This document shows positions 40,256 through 49,715 of a stretch of DNA of 64,000 nt, piece by piece; position 1 is the first letter of the stretch; the number at the start of each line of letters is the position of its first letter. Location: assembly GCA_030529225.1 (NCBI GenBank), contig JAUMXH010000008.1, positions 1 through 64,000 on the forward strand. The letters are read 5' to 3'. Both the position numbers and the translations under genes were made by a program. The stretch is from Bacillota bacterium. Its GTDB lineage: Bacteria > Bacillota > Clostridia > Peptostreptococcales > Acidaminobacteraceae. The notes under the pieces were generated by a model, which ran no database searches, was not told the DNA's origin, and was given only the letters and a program-made list of their open reading frames with translations.

Positions 40256-40344
40256 GTTAACCTTCTTTCTTTCTACCTGTTCCGTTTTCTTTTCTTTGTG
40301 CGGCTCGGCCGTTCCGGTTCAGAACGCGCCTGATTGCCCGGTCC

Positions 40345-41649
40345 CTAGCCGAGCACCTTGGCGGTTCGGCCGCCGAAGTCCAGGGTCAGGCCGTCCTCGA
40401 TCGCAATCGAGTAGCCCGATGCGACGATTCGGGATTCCCCGCTCCTGTTCTTGGTCTGCCAAACCGTGTTTCCTGTATTTTTTAAACCCCAAATGCCCTG
40501 TTTGACGGGGTGGGGGTTGACCTTTGCCAATACATTGTTAAAATCTATTCTAACATTTTTATTCACATGATGCGAATATATTTTTGTGTTTCGATTCAGA
40601 ACGATGATCTTGTTGTCCATCACCAGCCGAAACGGTTTTGCCAGCGGCGCGCCGCAGTTCCAGCACGCCTTCTGCTCGACGCTGTAGGGGTTCTCAAAAC
40701 TCAGAAAGCTCTCGCACCCGCACTTGCAGTAGACGAGGTGGTCCATCAAGGTCTGAAAGGTCTCCTTCCACTCCGCCTCGCTCGGCCTCTTGCTTTTGTC
40801 CGGAATGCCTTCGGTGAAGAGGCGGGTAAAGGCCTGCTTGAAGAAATCGGGATAGAGCTTCCAAAAAATGATCGCGTTGTCGTGCCTTCCCGGAATCGGC
40901 CTGTTGGAAGCGTTGCTCGGATGGTAGATGAAGACCGGGCGCTCGCCGTAGAGCCTTCTCATGGCGGGCAGGTCAAAGCACTTGATCTTGTCCTCCATCT
41001 TGCCTTCAAACGGGTGGTGGATCATAAACATATAGAACAGCAAAATACCGAGTGAAAAGCGGTCCGAATCGATGTTGGGATAGGAGATGCCGCGCACGAT
41101 TTCCGGCGCCATAAAGCGCGGGGTGCCCAGAATGTTCTTGAGCACGTCGCTCTCGTAAGTGATGTTGTCGTTGTCGCAGATCAGGATGTTGCCGGAATGG
41201 GGCTCGATAAAGATATTGCCGAAGGAGATGTCCCGGTAGCAGAGGTTTTTGTTGTGCAGGCGCTCAAAGGCGTCGGTCAGCAGCATCGCCGATTTGATCA
41301 GGCTTCGGAAACTCGGCTCGATCTTGCGCTTCATCATGTCCACCAGAGGGTAGAACTCCTCGCGCCGAATCGGCATGATGTAGCCGAAGCTGTTGGAATC
41401 CTTGCTCTCTATGACCTCGAGGGGCCAGAGAAAGGAGCGGTTGGGAGGGCCGATTTTCACCAGGTATTCGATCGCCTTCTTTTGTTCGGCGTTCGCGCTG
41501 TTTTGGAAATACCACTTGATGGCATATTTTTTTCCATCTTTAAAAGCTTCGTAGACTTCGCCCTGTCCGCCCGAACCCAAAAAATTTCCGATTTTATAGA
41601 AGTCGTTTTTGCCCTTTACCAACATTCCCTGACTAAGCCTGGTCTTCAT
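40345..41649 (-). CDS. Ser/Thr protein kinase with zinc ribbon and C-terminal FHA-like domain
   Basis: 434 residues. Kinase domain 20-~300: glycine loop GSGGQGEV, Lys45 in AIKW, YRD (Asp140) with Asn145 in place of the usual HRD, and DND (159-161) in place of DFG; GTPRFMAPE is the activation segment. These are variant but likely active. Then CKCGC/CWNC (Cys308-332) forms a zinc ribbon, and the last ~95 residues are beta-rich with an FHA-like end GLTLDFGGRTAKVLG. No membrane helix, so cytosolic. First gene of the kinase-vWA-PP2C unit, with its own promoter. Confidence 0.87.
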   Translation of the reverse strand: MKTRLSQGMLVKGKNDFYKIGNFLGSGGQGEVYEAFKDGKKYAIKWYFQNSANAEQKKAIEYLVKIGPPNRSFLWPLEVIESKDSNSFGYIMPIRREEFYPLVDMMKRKIEPSFRSLIKSAMLLTDAFERLHNKNLCYRDISFGNIFIEPHSGNILICDNDNITYESDVLKNILGTPRFMAPEIVRGISYPNIDSDRFSLGILLFYMFMIHHPFEGKMEDKIKCFDLPAMRRLYGERPVFIYHPSNASNRPIPGRHDNAIIFWKLYPDFFKQAFTRLFTEGIPDKSKRPSEAEWKETFQTLMDHLVYCKCGCESFLSFENPYSVEQKACWNCGAPLAKPFRLVMDNKIIVLNRNTKIYSHHVNKNVRIDFNNVLAKVNPHPVKQGIWGLKNTGNTVWQTKNRSGESRIVASGYSIAIEDGLTLDFGGRTAKVLG

Positions 41650-41711
41650 CTACGATTTAACTCCAATTTTGTTCCGTTTTGATTGAAACTTTCCTACTTA
41701 TACATGTTCAC

Positions 41712-41740
41712 ATTATACTATTTATGCGTTTTTTTCGCAA
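41712..41740 (-). promoter_or_regulatory. Promoter of the kinase-vWA-PP2C unit
   Basis: Minus strand TTGCGA (41740-41735), 17 bp, TATAAT (41717-41712). Confidence 0.75.
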
Positions 41741-41742
41741 TA

Positions 41743-41768
41743 GAAAAATGGACTCCGCGGGAGTCCAT
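41743..41768 (-). terminator. Terminator of the secreted stalk-type protein gene
   Basis: On the minus strand ATGGACTCC pairs with GGAGTCCAT, followed by TTTTTC. Confidence 0.88.
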
Positions 41769-41796
41769 ACGTTCTAAAAGTAAGGCGTTTGACGCG

Positions 41797-42804
41797 CTAT
41801 TGCTTTTTATTTTGCTGATCCTGTTCCCAAAGTCTATCCGCTTCGTGTGACGGAGCGTGGCTCGGCGTCTCGGGAGAATACTGCATCTCGCTCAAAGCTG
41901 CATTTCCGGTCTCCAAATCGCAAGTCACAATATAGATTTCCTTCAGCTGCTCTTTGGTAAATTGATTAGCTTTGCTCTCTTCGTAAGTGCTTTTTAAAGC
42001 GGTTTTCCAAGCTGAGTATGACTCCGAGTCCCCGTATTCCTGCTGATACTGTCCGGCGATTTCCATCATTTTGTCTTTTCCCACCGCGTCTTCTATTGTA
42101 GGAAGAATCTTGGCATCAAAGTTCTTTTCTTTTTTCAGAGCCCGTGTAAATGTGTCATAGATTTTTTTTTGCTGCTCCCGGCTCAAAGCGGCAGGTTTCT
42201 GAGGCTTTTTTGCCTCCACTTTTTTCTCGCTCGGAACGGGCTTGTCCTCCTGCATACAGATGTCAATGAGATAAGGCTGAATCTTTTCTTTGAACTCTTC
42301 TACGGAAACGTACATCAGCCTATTATGCGGCATGTAATCCAAATCGAAGAATTGTTTTTTACCGGTATCTACCACAAATCCCTTTCCTGTAAAATAGTAC
42401 TGATATCCTTCGCCTTCCCTATATTTCATAAAAATTCCGGTGATATCCACGCCCAAGACTCTCTTCTTTGTTCCGTCATAGGTAGGAATTTCTTTCGTGT
42501 ATAGGAAACTTGGATTGATGATATTGATCCCTGCAGGAAAAGTACCGCCCGGGATTGGCATTTGTTGGTGATTGGGATCGACCCATTCGACCGTCATGCC
42601 CATCTTCTCACAGAGTTCCCGCAGGCCGACATAGCTCTTGTTATTATGTACGAGGGCATCTGCAAGTCCAATCGGGTTTCCGTTTACATGAATCGCAAAG
42701 GGGAAGGCGGAAGCGTTCTGTTCCGGATTCCTGTCCGCAAATTCCGATGATAGGCCAAAAAAGATTGCAAGTGCAATCAAAAGGGGAATCAGTTTTCGTT
42801 CCAT
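41797..42804 (-). CDS. Secreted protein with copper-amine-oxidase-N-like domain
   Basis: 335 residues. Signal peptide 1-~21. Residues ~30-190: a stalk-type domain with PFAIHVNGNPIGLADAL and SYVGLRELCEKMGMTVEWVD, the form used in many Firmicute surface proteins. A Pro/Lys linker (about 196-212) leads to a helical, charged C-terminal domain of ~120 residues that I do not recognise. A paralogue at 56522-57088 matches up to residue ~190 and then stops, lacking the C-terminal domain. AGCGAGGT precedes ATG 42804. Confidence 0.78.
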   Translation of the reverse strand: MERKLIPLLIALAIFFGLSSEFADRNPEQNASAFPFAIHVNGNPIGLADALVHNNKSYVGLRELCEKMGMTVEWVDPNHQQMPIPGGTFPAGINIINPSFLYTKEIPTYDGTKKRVLGVDITGIFMKYREGEGYQYYFTGKGFVVDTGKKQFFDLDYMPHNRLMYVSVEEFKEKIQPYLIDICMQEDKPVPSEKKVEAKKPQKPAALSREQQKKIYDTFTRALKKEKNFDAKILPTIEDAVGKDKMMEIAGQYQQEYGDSESYSAWKTALKSTYEESKANQFTKEQLKEIYIVTCDLETGNAALSEMQYSPETPSHAPSHEADRLWEQDQQNKKQ

Positions 42805-42900
42805 AGGGAGACCTCGCTTTCTTACGGCTGCACAAAATGTGCGTTTGCTTTAAGAACAAAACCCATTCTCAGAGGATTCGTCCTTTTCTCCTGTAAGTTC

Positions 42901-42929
42901 AGTCTAGCACACGAATGGCGCAGTGGCAA
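42901..42929 (-). promoter_or_regulatory. Promoter of the secreted stalk-type gene
   Basis: Minus strand TTGCCA (42929-42924), 17 bp, TAGACT (42906-42901). Confidence 0.6.
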
Positions 42930-42966
42930 ACGATAGGAATTTTGTAACAAAAAAGTAAAAAAATAG

Positions 42967-43003
42967 AAAAAAGGGAGACATTTTGCCGGGCAAATCCTCT
43001 CCC
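42967..43003 (-). terminator. Terminator of nrdDG
   Basis: On the minus strand GGGAGA...TCTCCC with an inner TTTGCC/GGCAAA, followed by TTTTTTC. Confidence 0.85.
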
Positions 43004-43545
43004 TAGATGCTCGCATCGTCATAGTAAAAGATGGGGGAACCCTGCTCCAGCGATTGTTTCACATCCAGGATGCGCTGGTTGGAACTACCCCGGAACTTGA
43101 GCTTTAAGTTGAGGAGCGATTCCTCAAAGAGCCCGTCAATCAGCACGTCGCAGAGCTCCAGCAGGGCCAATTTTTTAGGGTCCTCCAAGATCTCCTCGAA
43201 GGTGTAACCCGAGTAAATCCAGATGTCCTTTTTATCAAACTCTCTGTCTTCCAGCCCCGCGTTGTACTCGTCTACAAAGGCTCGGATCGGTCTGATAAAT
43301 TCGACCAACTGAACGTTTTGAAAGGGCTCCCCTCCAATGAGGGTAAGCCCTTTGTATTGTGATTGCCGAAGCAGGGACAGGATGGTTTCGGTGACTTCCA
43401 TGCTCATTTCCTGACCATAGTTGAAGTCTTGGTACGCTTCGTTGAAGCAACCCTTGCAATTGTGGGTGCAACCCGAAACGAAGAGCGAAACCCGGATTCC
43501 CGGCCCGTTGGCGATATCCATGGTTCTCAGTTGTGCATATTTCAT
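43003..43545 (-). CDS. nrdG: Anaerobic ribonucleotide reductase activase
   Basis: Radical-SAM enzyme that creates the glycyl radical on NrdD. The [4Fe-4S] motif CTHNCKGC (Cys26, Cys30, Cys33) follows MDIANGPGIRVSLFVSG, and GGEPFQ is the SAM-binding turn. 180 residues. ATG 43545 gives the conserved NrdG N-terminus; the ORF runs farther upstream into nrdD without a believable start. Its ribosome-binding site is weak, 41 nt after nrdD, so coupling to nrdD translation is likely. Confidence 0.92.
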   Translation of the reverse strand: MKYAQLRTMDIANGPGIRVSLFVSGCTHNCKGCFNEAYQDFNYGQEMSMEVTETILSLLRQSQYKGLTLIGGEPFQNVQLVEFIRPIRAFVDEYNAGLEDREFDKKDIWIYSGYTFEEILEDPKKLALLELCDVLIDGLFEESLLNLKLKFRGSSNQRILDVKQSLEQGSPIFYYDDASI

Positions 43546-43586
43546 ACTAAAAACTTTACTTGTCGTCGTTTCCAAATCTATCGATT

Positions 43587-45740
43587 CTAAATGTGCAGCA
43601 CTCTGGATGCGATGTCCTTGGTCCTTCCCTCGTTCCAGAAGTTTTCTCCCAAGTATCCGCAAGTTCTTCTGATGACGGTCAGCTTGCTTCTATCGTCGTT
43701 CTTGCAGTTCGGACACTGCCAGTGAGCGCTCTCGGCATCCACGCTGATCTCTCCGTCGTAGCCGCACTTGTGGCAGAAATCGAGCTTGGTGTTGAACTCC
43801 CCGTACATCACGTGGTCGTAGATGTATTGGATGATGCTGAGAATCGCGTCGGTGTTCTTGACCATGTTCGGAATTTCCACATAAGAAATCATCCCGCCGG
43901 TCGACTTTTCCTGAAACTGCTGTTCAAAGTCGAACTTGCTGAACACGTCAATCTTTTCTCTGACATCCACATGGTAGCTGTTGGTGTAGTAGCCCTTGTC
44001 CGTCACATCCTTGATGTCGCCGAAGCGCTTCCTGTCGAGGCTCGCAAAGCGGTGCGTCAAGCTCTCCGCAGGCGTTCCGTAGACCGCGAACTGAATTTGT
44101 GTCTCATTGGTCCATTCCGCTTTTTTCTCATTCAGTCTGTCCATCACCTTGAGGGCAAACTTGTTGCCTTCCTTACCGGTGTGCGACTCGCCCTTGACCA
44201 GGATAGAGGTCTCGTAGAGGCCGATGTAGCCGATGGTCAGCGTCGAGTAGCCGTTGTAGAGGTATTTGTCGATGGTCTCGCCCGGTTTGAGTCGGGTGAG
44301 GGCGCCGAACTGCCAGTGCACCGGTGACACGTCGCTGGTGATTCCCTTGAGTCTGTTGTGCCTTACCATCAGCGCCTTCTTCACGATTTCGAGTCTCTTA
44401 TCCAGGAGTTCGAAGAAGAGCTCTTCATCACCCTCGGCCAGGATGCCGATTTGCGGCAGGTTGATGGTCACGACACCCTGGTTGAATCGTCCGTCGAATT
44501 TATAGTCGCCCTTCTCGTCTTTGAACGGGGTCAGGAAGGCCCTGCAACCCATCGGCGAGAAGACGTTTCCGGCATACATCCGGCGCATCTTCTTCGCACT
44601 GATGTAGTCGGGGTACATTCTCTTTGCGGTACATTCGGCCGCAAGCTGCGTGAGGTACCAGTATTCCGTACCCTCTCTGATGTTGTGTTCATCGAGCACG
44701 TAAATCAGCTTCGGGAAGGCGGGGGTCACATACACGCCGGACTCGTTTTTGATGCCCTGTATCCTCTGCTCCATAATTTCTTCATCGATCATCGCCGCTT
44801 CTTTTGCGTACTCGTAAGACGGGTCAAAGTGCATAAAAAGAGTTACGAACGGAGATTGGCCGTTGGTGGTCATCAGGGTATTGATTTGGTATTGTATGGT
44901 CTGGACGCCGTCCTTGACTTCTTTTCGGGTCCTTCTCCAGGCGATTTCCTCGACCTTGCTCATGTCCGGCTTCATATCGTAGATTTCGACCTGCTCTTCA
45001 ATGATCTGTTCCTTGTACTTCTCAAAGGATTTTCGGACATAAGGCGCCAGGATTCTGTCCACGCCGTTGATCGATTGCCCGCCGTACTGGGCGCTCGCCA
45101 CCTGCGCGATGATCTGCGTGGTCACCGTACAGGCAACCTGGAAGGACTTCGGCGAGTCAATCTTCTTGCCGTTGATGACGGTGCCGTTTCCGAGCATGTC
45201 TTCCAAGTTGATTAGGCAGCAGTTGAACATCGGCTGAATCAAATAGTCCAAATCGTGCATGTGGATGGCCCCGGTCTCGTGCGCTTCCAAGACATCCGAA
45301 GGCATCAGCTTTCGCTTTGAAATATCCTTGGATACCTCGCCGGCGATCAAATCCCTTTGCGTCGAAACGATCGAAGCGTTCTTGTTCGAGTTCTCGTCCA
45401 TCGCCTCTTTGTTGGATTGCTGAATCAAGCCGAGGATGTCGGTGTCGGTGGTGTTGATTTTACGCTTGAAAGCCTGGACCGACTTGTAGCTCTCGTAAGC
45501 CTTTGCGGTCTGAGGGTTGTCGAACTCGATCAGCGCATAGTAAACGTCATCCTCTATCTTGTAGATGGAGACGACGTCCTTTTGGGACTCCAGGACGGAC
45601 GCTTCGATTTTATCGGCAATCTGCAGCGCCTGGCCCGGCACATACTTGCCCTGCAGCGAGTGCATCGCCTTCTCGATTGCGACCACGATCTTTTCTTTTT
45701 CAAACTGTACTATCCTGCCGTCACGCTTACGAACTTGCAT
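43587..45740 (-). CDS. nrdD: Anaerobic (class III) ribonucleoside-triphosphate reductase
   Basis: Makes dNTPs from NTPs without oxygen. An N-terminal ATP-cone (residues ~1-90, VRKRDGRIVQFEKEKI) handles allosteric control. The C-terminus has the zinc site CHKCG...CPNC and the glycyl-radical site RRTCGYLG (Gly695). 717 residues is normal. Its presence, with no aerobic enzyme in the window, supports an anaerobic life. The upstream region has an NrdR-box-like pair. Confidence 0.95.
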   Translation of the reverse strand: MQVRKRDGRIVQFEKEKIVVAIEKAMHSLQGKYVPGQALQIADKIEASVLESQKDVVSIYKIEDDVYYALIEFDNPQTAKAYESYKSVQAFKRKINTTDTDILGLIQQSNKEAMDENSNKNASIVSTQRDLIAGEVSKDISKRKLMPSDVLEAHETGAIHMHDLDYLIQPMFNCCLINLEDMLGNGTVINGKKIDSPKSFQVACTVTTQIIAQVASAQYGGQSINGVDRILAPYVRKSFEKYKEQIIEEQVEIYDMKPDMSKVEEIAWRRTRKEVKDGVQTIQYQINTLMTTNGQSPFVTLFMHFDPSYEYAKEAAMIDEEIMEQRIQGIKNESGVYVTPAFPKLIYVLDEHNIREGTEYWYLTQLAAECTAKRMYPDYISAKKMRRMYAGNVFSPMGCRAFLTPFKDEKGDYKFDGRFNQGVVTINLPQIGILAEGDEELFFELLDKRLEIVKKALMVRHNRLKGITSDVSPVHWQFGALTRLKPGETIDKYLYNGYSTLTIGYIGLYETSILVKGESHTGKEGNKFALKVMDRLNEKKAEWTNETQIQFAVYGTPAESLTHRFASLDRKRFGDIKDVTDKGYYTNSYHVDVREKIDVFSKFDFEQQFQEKSTGGMISYVEIPNMVKNTDAILSIIQYIYDHVMYGEFNTKLDFCHKCGYDGEISVDAESAHWQCPNCKNDDRSKLTVIRRTCGYLGENFWNEGRTKDIASRVLHI

Positions 45741-45826
45741 GGTTCCCCCTCATTCTTCATATTCTCCCGTTTCTCGGGTATATCCTAATTTTTATCTATT
45801 TTTGCAAACTTGCGTTTTTCTTGAAA

Positions 45827-45875
45827 TTTCAATATCTAGTAGTTTTGATGCGGAACTGACCCCTATATCTTGTGG
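45827..45875 (-). promoter_or_regulatory. Possible NrdR operator pair upstream of nrdD
   Basis: Minus strand CCACAAGATATAGGGG (45875-45860) resembles the NrdR box. A weaker relative sharing AGATAT lies at 45842-45827, 33 bp away centre to centre, close to the three-helical-turn spacing known for NrdR pairs. Matches are imperfect. Confidence 0.45.
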
Positions 45876-46113
45876 TCCGGATACATTATGACACAAAAGG
45901 ACAAGGAAGACAAGGCTTTTTCGGAAATAAAAAAAGCCCAAAATAAGGGGAAGGAAATCCGTGTTTTTAGGGGAAAAGCGGGCCTTCATTTATGAAAAAA
46001 CAGACAAAAATGAAGAAAATTTAGCATTTTCGGAAGGGCGCTGCGACCACAAGATGTATCCGCCCCCCGCCATCTCACAAGGGCTTGCTTTTCCGTCAAC
46101 ATAATATCACAAG

Positions 46114-46142
46114 TTGATTTAAACGCCGAGCTGCTATATAAT
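46114..46142 (+). promoter_or_regulatory. Promoter of yybS-gdpP-rplI-dnaB
   Basis: TTGATT (46114-46119), 17 bp, TATAAT (46137-46142). Confidence 0.8.
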
Positions 46143-46198
46143 AATATATTCAGAATAGAAGCGAAAAAGAGCGTAACTGAGTAAGGAAAGGAAGCGAA

Positions 46199-47173
46199 AT
46201 GAAGGAAAAAGGAGCGAATCTGAAATTTCTGCCCGTCATAGCGGCATATTTGGGATTGGCTTATTTTGTCAGCGAGGAGACCGGCCTGTACTTCACGGCC
46301 TATAGCCTGTTGCCGCCGTCTCTCGTGTATCTTTTCTATAAAAATGAACAGAGGAACCTGAAGCTGTTTTCAGCGGGGTTTTTGCTCGTGCTGTTTTTGT
46401 TTGTCCGCTTTGACGCCAAGTTGGCCCTGTTTTTCTATGCCGTGATGGCCTTTGCCGCGGCTTTGATCATCGATAAGTCTCAGGACGGCATGTTCAAAAA
46501 GTTGATCACGCTGATTCTGGTGATGATTCTCTTCTCGCTCGGACTCTTTGTTGTCCTGGAGCAACTGAGAGGCGGGCCGAGCTTTTTTGAGGCCTTGAAT
46601 CAGAGTCTTAGCGACCCGGCGGTCATCGAGCAGGTCAACCAAATCCTGAAGGACAACATGGGAGAGCAGGCGATCGATTTCAGCAGCATCGACAAGACGA
46701 GTCTGAAGATTGGAATCAGCAGTTTTATTTCGATCATCGTCCTGGACCTGGTGGGCTTTGTCAGCACGCTCAACTTTTGGATCATCGCCCACATCATGCG
46801 GGCAAAAAATCCGGCCATCGACAGGCTCAAGCCGATTTGGGAGATGTACCTGCCCAAAAAGTTCACCCTGATCCTCTTCTTTTTGTTGATCGTCAGCTAT
46901 TTTTTGATCTCGGTGATGGGCAACTTCGCCTTCGGAATCGTCGTCACCCTGGTGATTCTGCTCTTCCAACTTTACAATTTGCAAGGAATTTTCGTTCTTT
47001 CGTTCTTTCTGAATAAGACAAGGATGCCGATAAAGTTTCATATCCCTGCGTTGATCGCAATCGTAATCGCGATTTCCCTAACCAAGATAGGCGCCTTTTT
47101 GCTCTTCAACGTGGGTGTCATCGACGCGGTGTTCAATTTGAGAAAGATTTCAAGGGGGTCCCATGAAGGATAA
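46199..47173 (+). CDS. YybS-like (DUF2232) membrane protein
   Basis: 324 residues, about eight hydrophobic helices, no catalytic motif that I can name. Its place directly upstream of gdpP-rplI-dnaB is the conserved YybS position in Firmicutes. The family resembles ECF-transporter S components in fold, but its role is unsettled. AAAGGAAG precedes ATG 46199; the 3' end overlaps gdpP by 11 nt. Confidence 0.8.
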   Translation: MKEKGANLKFLPVIAAYLGLAYFVSEETGLYFTAYSLLPPSLVYLFYKNEQRNLKLFSAGFLLVLFLFVRFDAKLALFFYAVMAFAAALIIDKSQDGMFKKLITLILVMILFSLGLFVVLEQLRGGPSFFEALNQSLSDPAVIEQVNQILKDNMGEQAIDFSSIDKTSLKIGISSFISIIVLDLVGFVSTLNFWIIAHIMRAKNPAIDRLKPIWEMYLPKKFTLILFFLLIVSYFLISVMGNFAFGIVVTLVILLFQLYNLQGIFVLSFFLNKTRMPIKFHIPALIAIVIAISLTKIGAFLLFNVGVIDAVFNLRKISRGSHEG

Positions 47174-49268
47174 TAAGGAGATAAAACCAAAGTCCGGAAG
47201 CTCCGGGCAGGGGAAGGTGAACGTATTCCGAAATTCGTTTTTGCTGATCCTGCTCGTGGTGTTGTTGATTGATCTTGTGACGATTCTTTTCTTTCGGAAT
47301 TTGGTGGTTCCCGTATTTTTAATCAGTATTGCATTTTTATTATATTACGGAATCGTTCAGAGCAGGCTCGAACGAAGCGTAAAACATAGATTGAAGGAGA
47401 GCTTGAGCGCGCTGAGCGAGGATGCCGGCACGATCAACGAGAATATCAGCCTGCCGATGGTCACCTGCAACGAAGCGGGCAGCATCGTCTGGTGCAACAG
47501 CAGGTTCCGTGAGATTTTCGGCGCCATCGATTTGAACAAGATGAAGGTGGAGGAACTCTTCCCGACCTTCGACTTTGAGGAGCTCAAGGACTATTACGCG
47601 GACGGCGCGGCTCCGGCGGTGAGTCCCGAGGAGCATGCCGCGGAATCCGAGGACAGAGACCAAGAGGACGCGGAGCCGGAAACCGGAAACGCGATGACGG
47701 TCAGCTCGGGCGCTAAGTTTTTTGATGTGATTCACTCCCGCGCCAGAAACGGAAAGGTCGGGCAGTACCAGTACATGCTCTACTTTTACGAGATTACGCC
47801 GTACAAAGAAATCAAAGAGAAGTACGAAGAGGAGCGCGCGGTGCTCGCCATCCTGGAGCTCGACAACTTTGAGGACCTGATGAACGAGCTCAAAGAGGAC
47901 GCGAGGCCGAAGGTGCAGGCGGAAATCGAGGAAGTCATCTACAGCTGGGCGAAGCGAATGAATGCGATGATTCGAAAGTTTGACCGTTCGAAGTACCTGA
48001 TGCTGATGGGCAACCGTTACTTTCAGAACGTGCTGGCCAAGCGCTTCGACATCCTGGATCGAATCCGTGAAATCGAGGTGGAATCAAACTTCCCGCCGAC
48101 TATGAGTATCGGCATCTGCACGGATGACAGAACCTACATTGAGATGGAGCGCGGCGCCTTTTCCGCCCTTGAGATTGCGCTCGGACGGGGCGGAGACCAG
48201 GCGGCGGTAAAGAGCATGGGGGACTACTCGTTCTATGGCGGAAAGGCCAAGGCGATCGAGAAGCGAAACCGCGTCAAGGCAAGGCTGATTGCGCACGCGT
48301 TCCGACCTATCATCGATTCTTCCAACGCCGTTTACATCATGGGCCACCAGTATCCGGATATGGACGCGCTGGGCGCGGCGGTCGGAATCTACAAGGCGGC
48401 GAGCGACCGGGGCATCCCTGCCAGGATTGTGCTCGAGGAGCCGAACGAAACGATTATCTCGGTCTACAACACCTTTAAAGACAGGGCGGACGAGATGTTT
48501 ATCAAGCCGGACGATGCCTTGCAGAGGCTCAATCCTGCGACCGACCTGGTGGTCGTGGTGGATACGCACAGGCCGTCTTACACCGAGTGCCCGGAACTCC
48601 TGAAAATAGCGCAGAGAAAGGTCGTTATCGACCACCACAGGCGAAGTTTGGAGATGATAGAGGATACCCTCTTAACCTACTTGGAGCCTTACGCGTCATC
48701 GGCCTGTGAGCTGGTGACCGAGGTTCTGCAATATATGGAGAACAAGCCGATTCTGAACAAGAACGAGGCGAACGCGCTGCTCGCCGGCATGGTGCTCGAT
48801 ACCAAGAACTTCAGCGTGAAGAGCGGGGTCAGAACCTTTGAAACGGCGGCGCTGCTCAGACGATTCGGGGCGGATCCGGTGGTCGTCAAGGAATTCATGC
48901 AGGACGATTTGGAGTCCATTGTAAATAGAAGCAAACTGGTGAGTAACGCCAGAAAATATACGGATGACATAGCGATTTCGGTCAGTGACAAGTCGATTGA
49001 CAATCCGCGGCTGATTGCGGCTCAGGCTGCCGACCAGATGCTCACAATCCGGGGCATCAATACTTCTTTTGTCATCGTGAAGGAGAAGGAGAAGGTTTGC
49101 GTGAGCGCCAGAAGTTTGAAGGATTTCAACGTGCAGGTGATCATGGAGCGGCTCGGCGGAGGCGGTCACAGGACCAGTGCGGCAACTCAAATTGAGGAAA
49201 AGAGCGTATTTGAAGTCGAGGCGATGCTCATTCGGGAAATCGAACGATACTTAAAGGAGGGCGAATAA
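47163..49268 (+). CDS. gdpP: Cyclic-di-AMP phosphodiesterase
   Basis: 701 residues. Two N-terminal membrane helices (about 20-60), a degenerate PAS domain (~85-215, interrupted by an acidic Glu/Asp insert near 150-175), a degenerate GGDEF domain (~220-350), then DHH (MGHQYPDMDALG near 392, VVVVDTHRP, VVIDHHRRS) and DHHA1 (GGGGHRTSAATQ). It cuts c-di-AMP and so affects potassium, wall and stress balance. Good AAGGGGG site before ATG 47163. Confidence 0.93.
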   Translation: MKDNKEIKPKSGSSGQGKVNVFRNSFLLILLVVLLIDLVTILFFRNLVVPVFLISIAFLLYYGIVQSRLERSVKHRLKESLSALSEDAGTINENISLPMVTCNEAGSIVWCNSRFREIFGAIDLNKMKVEELFPTFDFEELKDYYADGAAPAVSPEEHAAESEDRDQEDAEPETGNAMTVSSGAKFFDVIHSRARNGKVGQYQYMLYFYEITPYKEIKEKYEEERAVLAILELDNFEDLMNELKEDARPKVQAEIEEVIYSWAKRMNAMIRKFDRSKYLMLMGNRYFQNVLAKRFDILDRIREIEVESNFPPTMSIGICTDDRTYIEMERGAFSALEIALGRGGDQAAVKSMGDYSFYGGKAKAIEKRNRVKARLIAHAFRPIIDSSNAVYIMGHQYPDMDALGAAVGIYKAASDRGIPARIVLEEPNETIISVYNTFKDRADEMFIKPDDALQRLNPATDLVVVVDTHRPSYTECPELLKIAQRKVVIDHHRRSLEMIEDTLLTYLEPYASSACELVTEVLQYMENKPILNKNEANALLAGMVLDTKNFSVKSGVRTFETAALLRRFGADPVVVKEFMQDDLESIVNRSKLVSNARKYTDDIAISVSDKSIDNPRLIAAQAADQMLTIRGINTSFVIVKEKEKVCVSARSLKDFNVQVIMERLGGGGHRTSAATQIEEKSVFEVEAMLIREIERYLKEGE

Positions 49269-49712
49269 ATGAAGGTTATATTTTTGAAAGATGTAAAAGG
49301 CTCGGGAAAAAAGGGAGAAGTGAAGGAGGTCTCTACCGGACACGCGAGGAACTATTTGATTCCAAAGGGGTTGGTTTTGGAGGCGACCGATACCAATATG
49401 AAGAACCTGCAGAATCAGCAGAAGATTGAGGCCCAAAAGGTTGCCGAGGACACCGCTCACGCGAAGGAACTCAAAAAAATCATAGAGGCAAAGCCTTTGA
49501 GCATCACCGCAAACGCGGGGGATTCGGGAAAACTCTTCGGCGCGATCACCAACCAGGAGGTCGCCGAGCTGATTCAGAAAGAGTACGGCTTTGAAATTGA
49601 TAAGAAAAAAATTCAGTTGACCGGCGGCATCAAGACCACAGGCTCGTACGATATCACCATCAAGCTATACAGAGAAATCAGCGCGATTTTGAAGCTCGAA
49701 ATAAAGGCATAA
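49269..49712 (+). CDS. rplI: Ribosomal protein bL9
   Basis: 147 residues: [35 protein letters not shown]-like N-terminal domain, long connecting helix, and the RNA-binding C-terminal domain. It follows gdpP by no gap, with AAAGGAGGGCG overlapping the gdpP end. Confidence 0.96.
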   Translation: MKVIFLKDVKGSGKKGEVKEVSTGHARNYLIPKGLVLEATDTNMKNLQNQQKIEAQKVAEDTAHAKELKKIIEAKPLSITANAGDSGKLFGAITNQEVAELIQKEYGFEIDKKKIQLTGGIKTTGSYDITIKLYREISAILKLEIKA

Positions 49713-49715
49713 GCC

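Larger units (their letters stand above)
45741..46198. other. 458-bp divergent intergenic region (nrdD / yybS)
   Basis: It holds two NrdR-box-like sites near the nrdD side, a hairpin GGCTTTTT/AAAAAGCC (45914-45938), and an inverted second copy of part of the box (ACCACAAGATGTATCC, 46046-46061). A good yybS promoter lies at 46114. No gene is seen. Confidence 0.6.

Noticed and set aside
43560-45215. Two long plus-strand frames opposite nrdD/nrdG
   Set aside because: Codon shadows of a well-conserved enzyme; no motif or ribosome-binding site.
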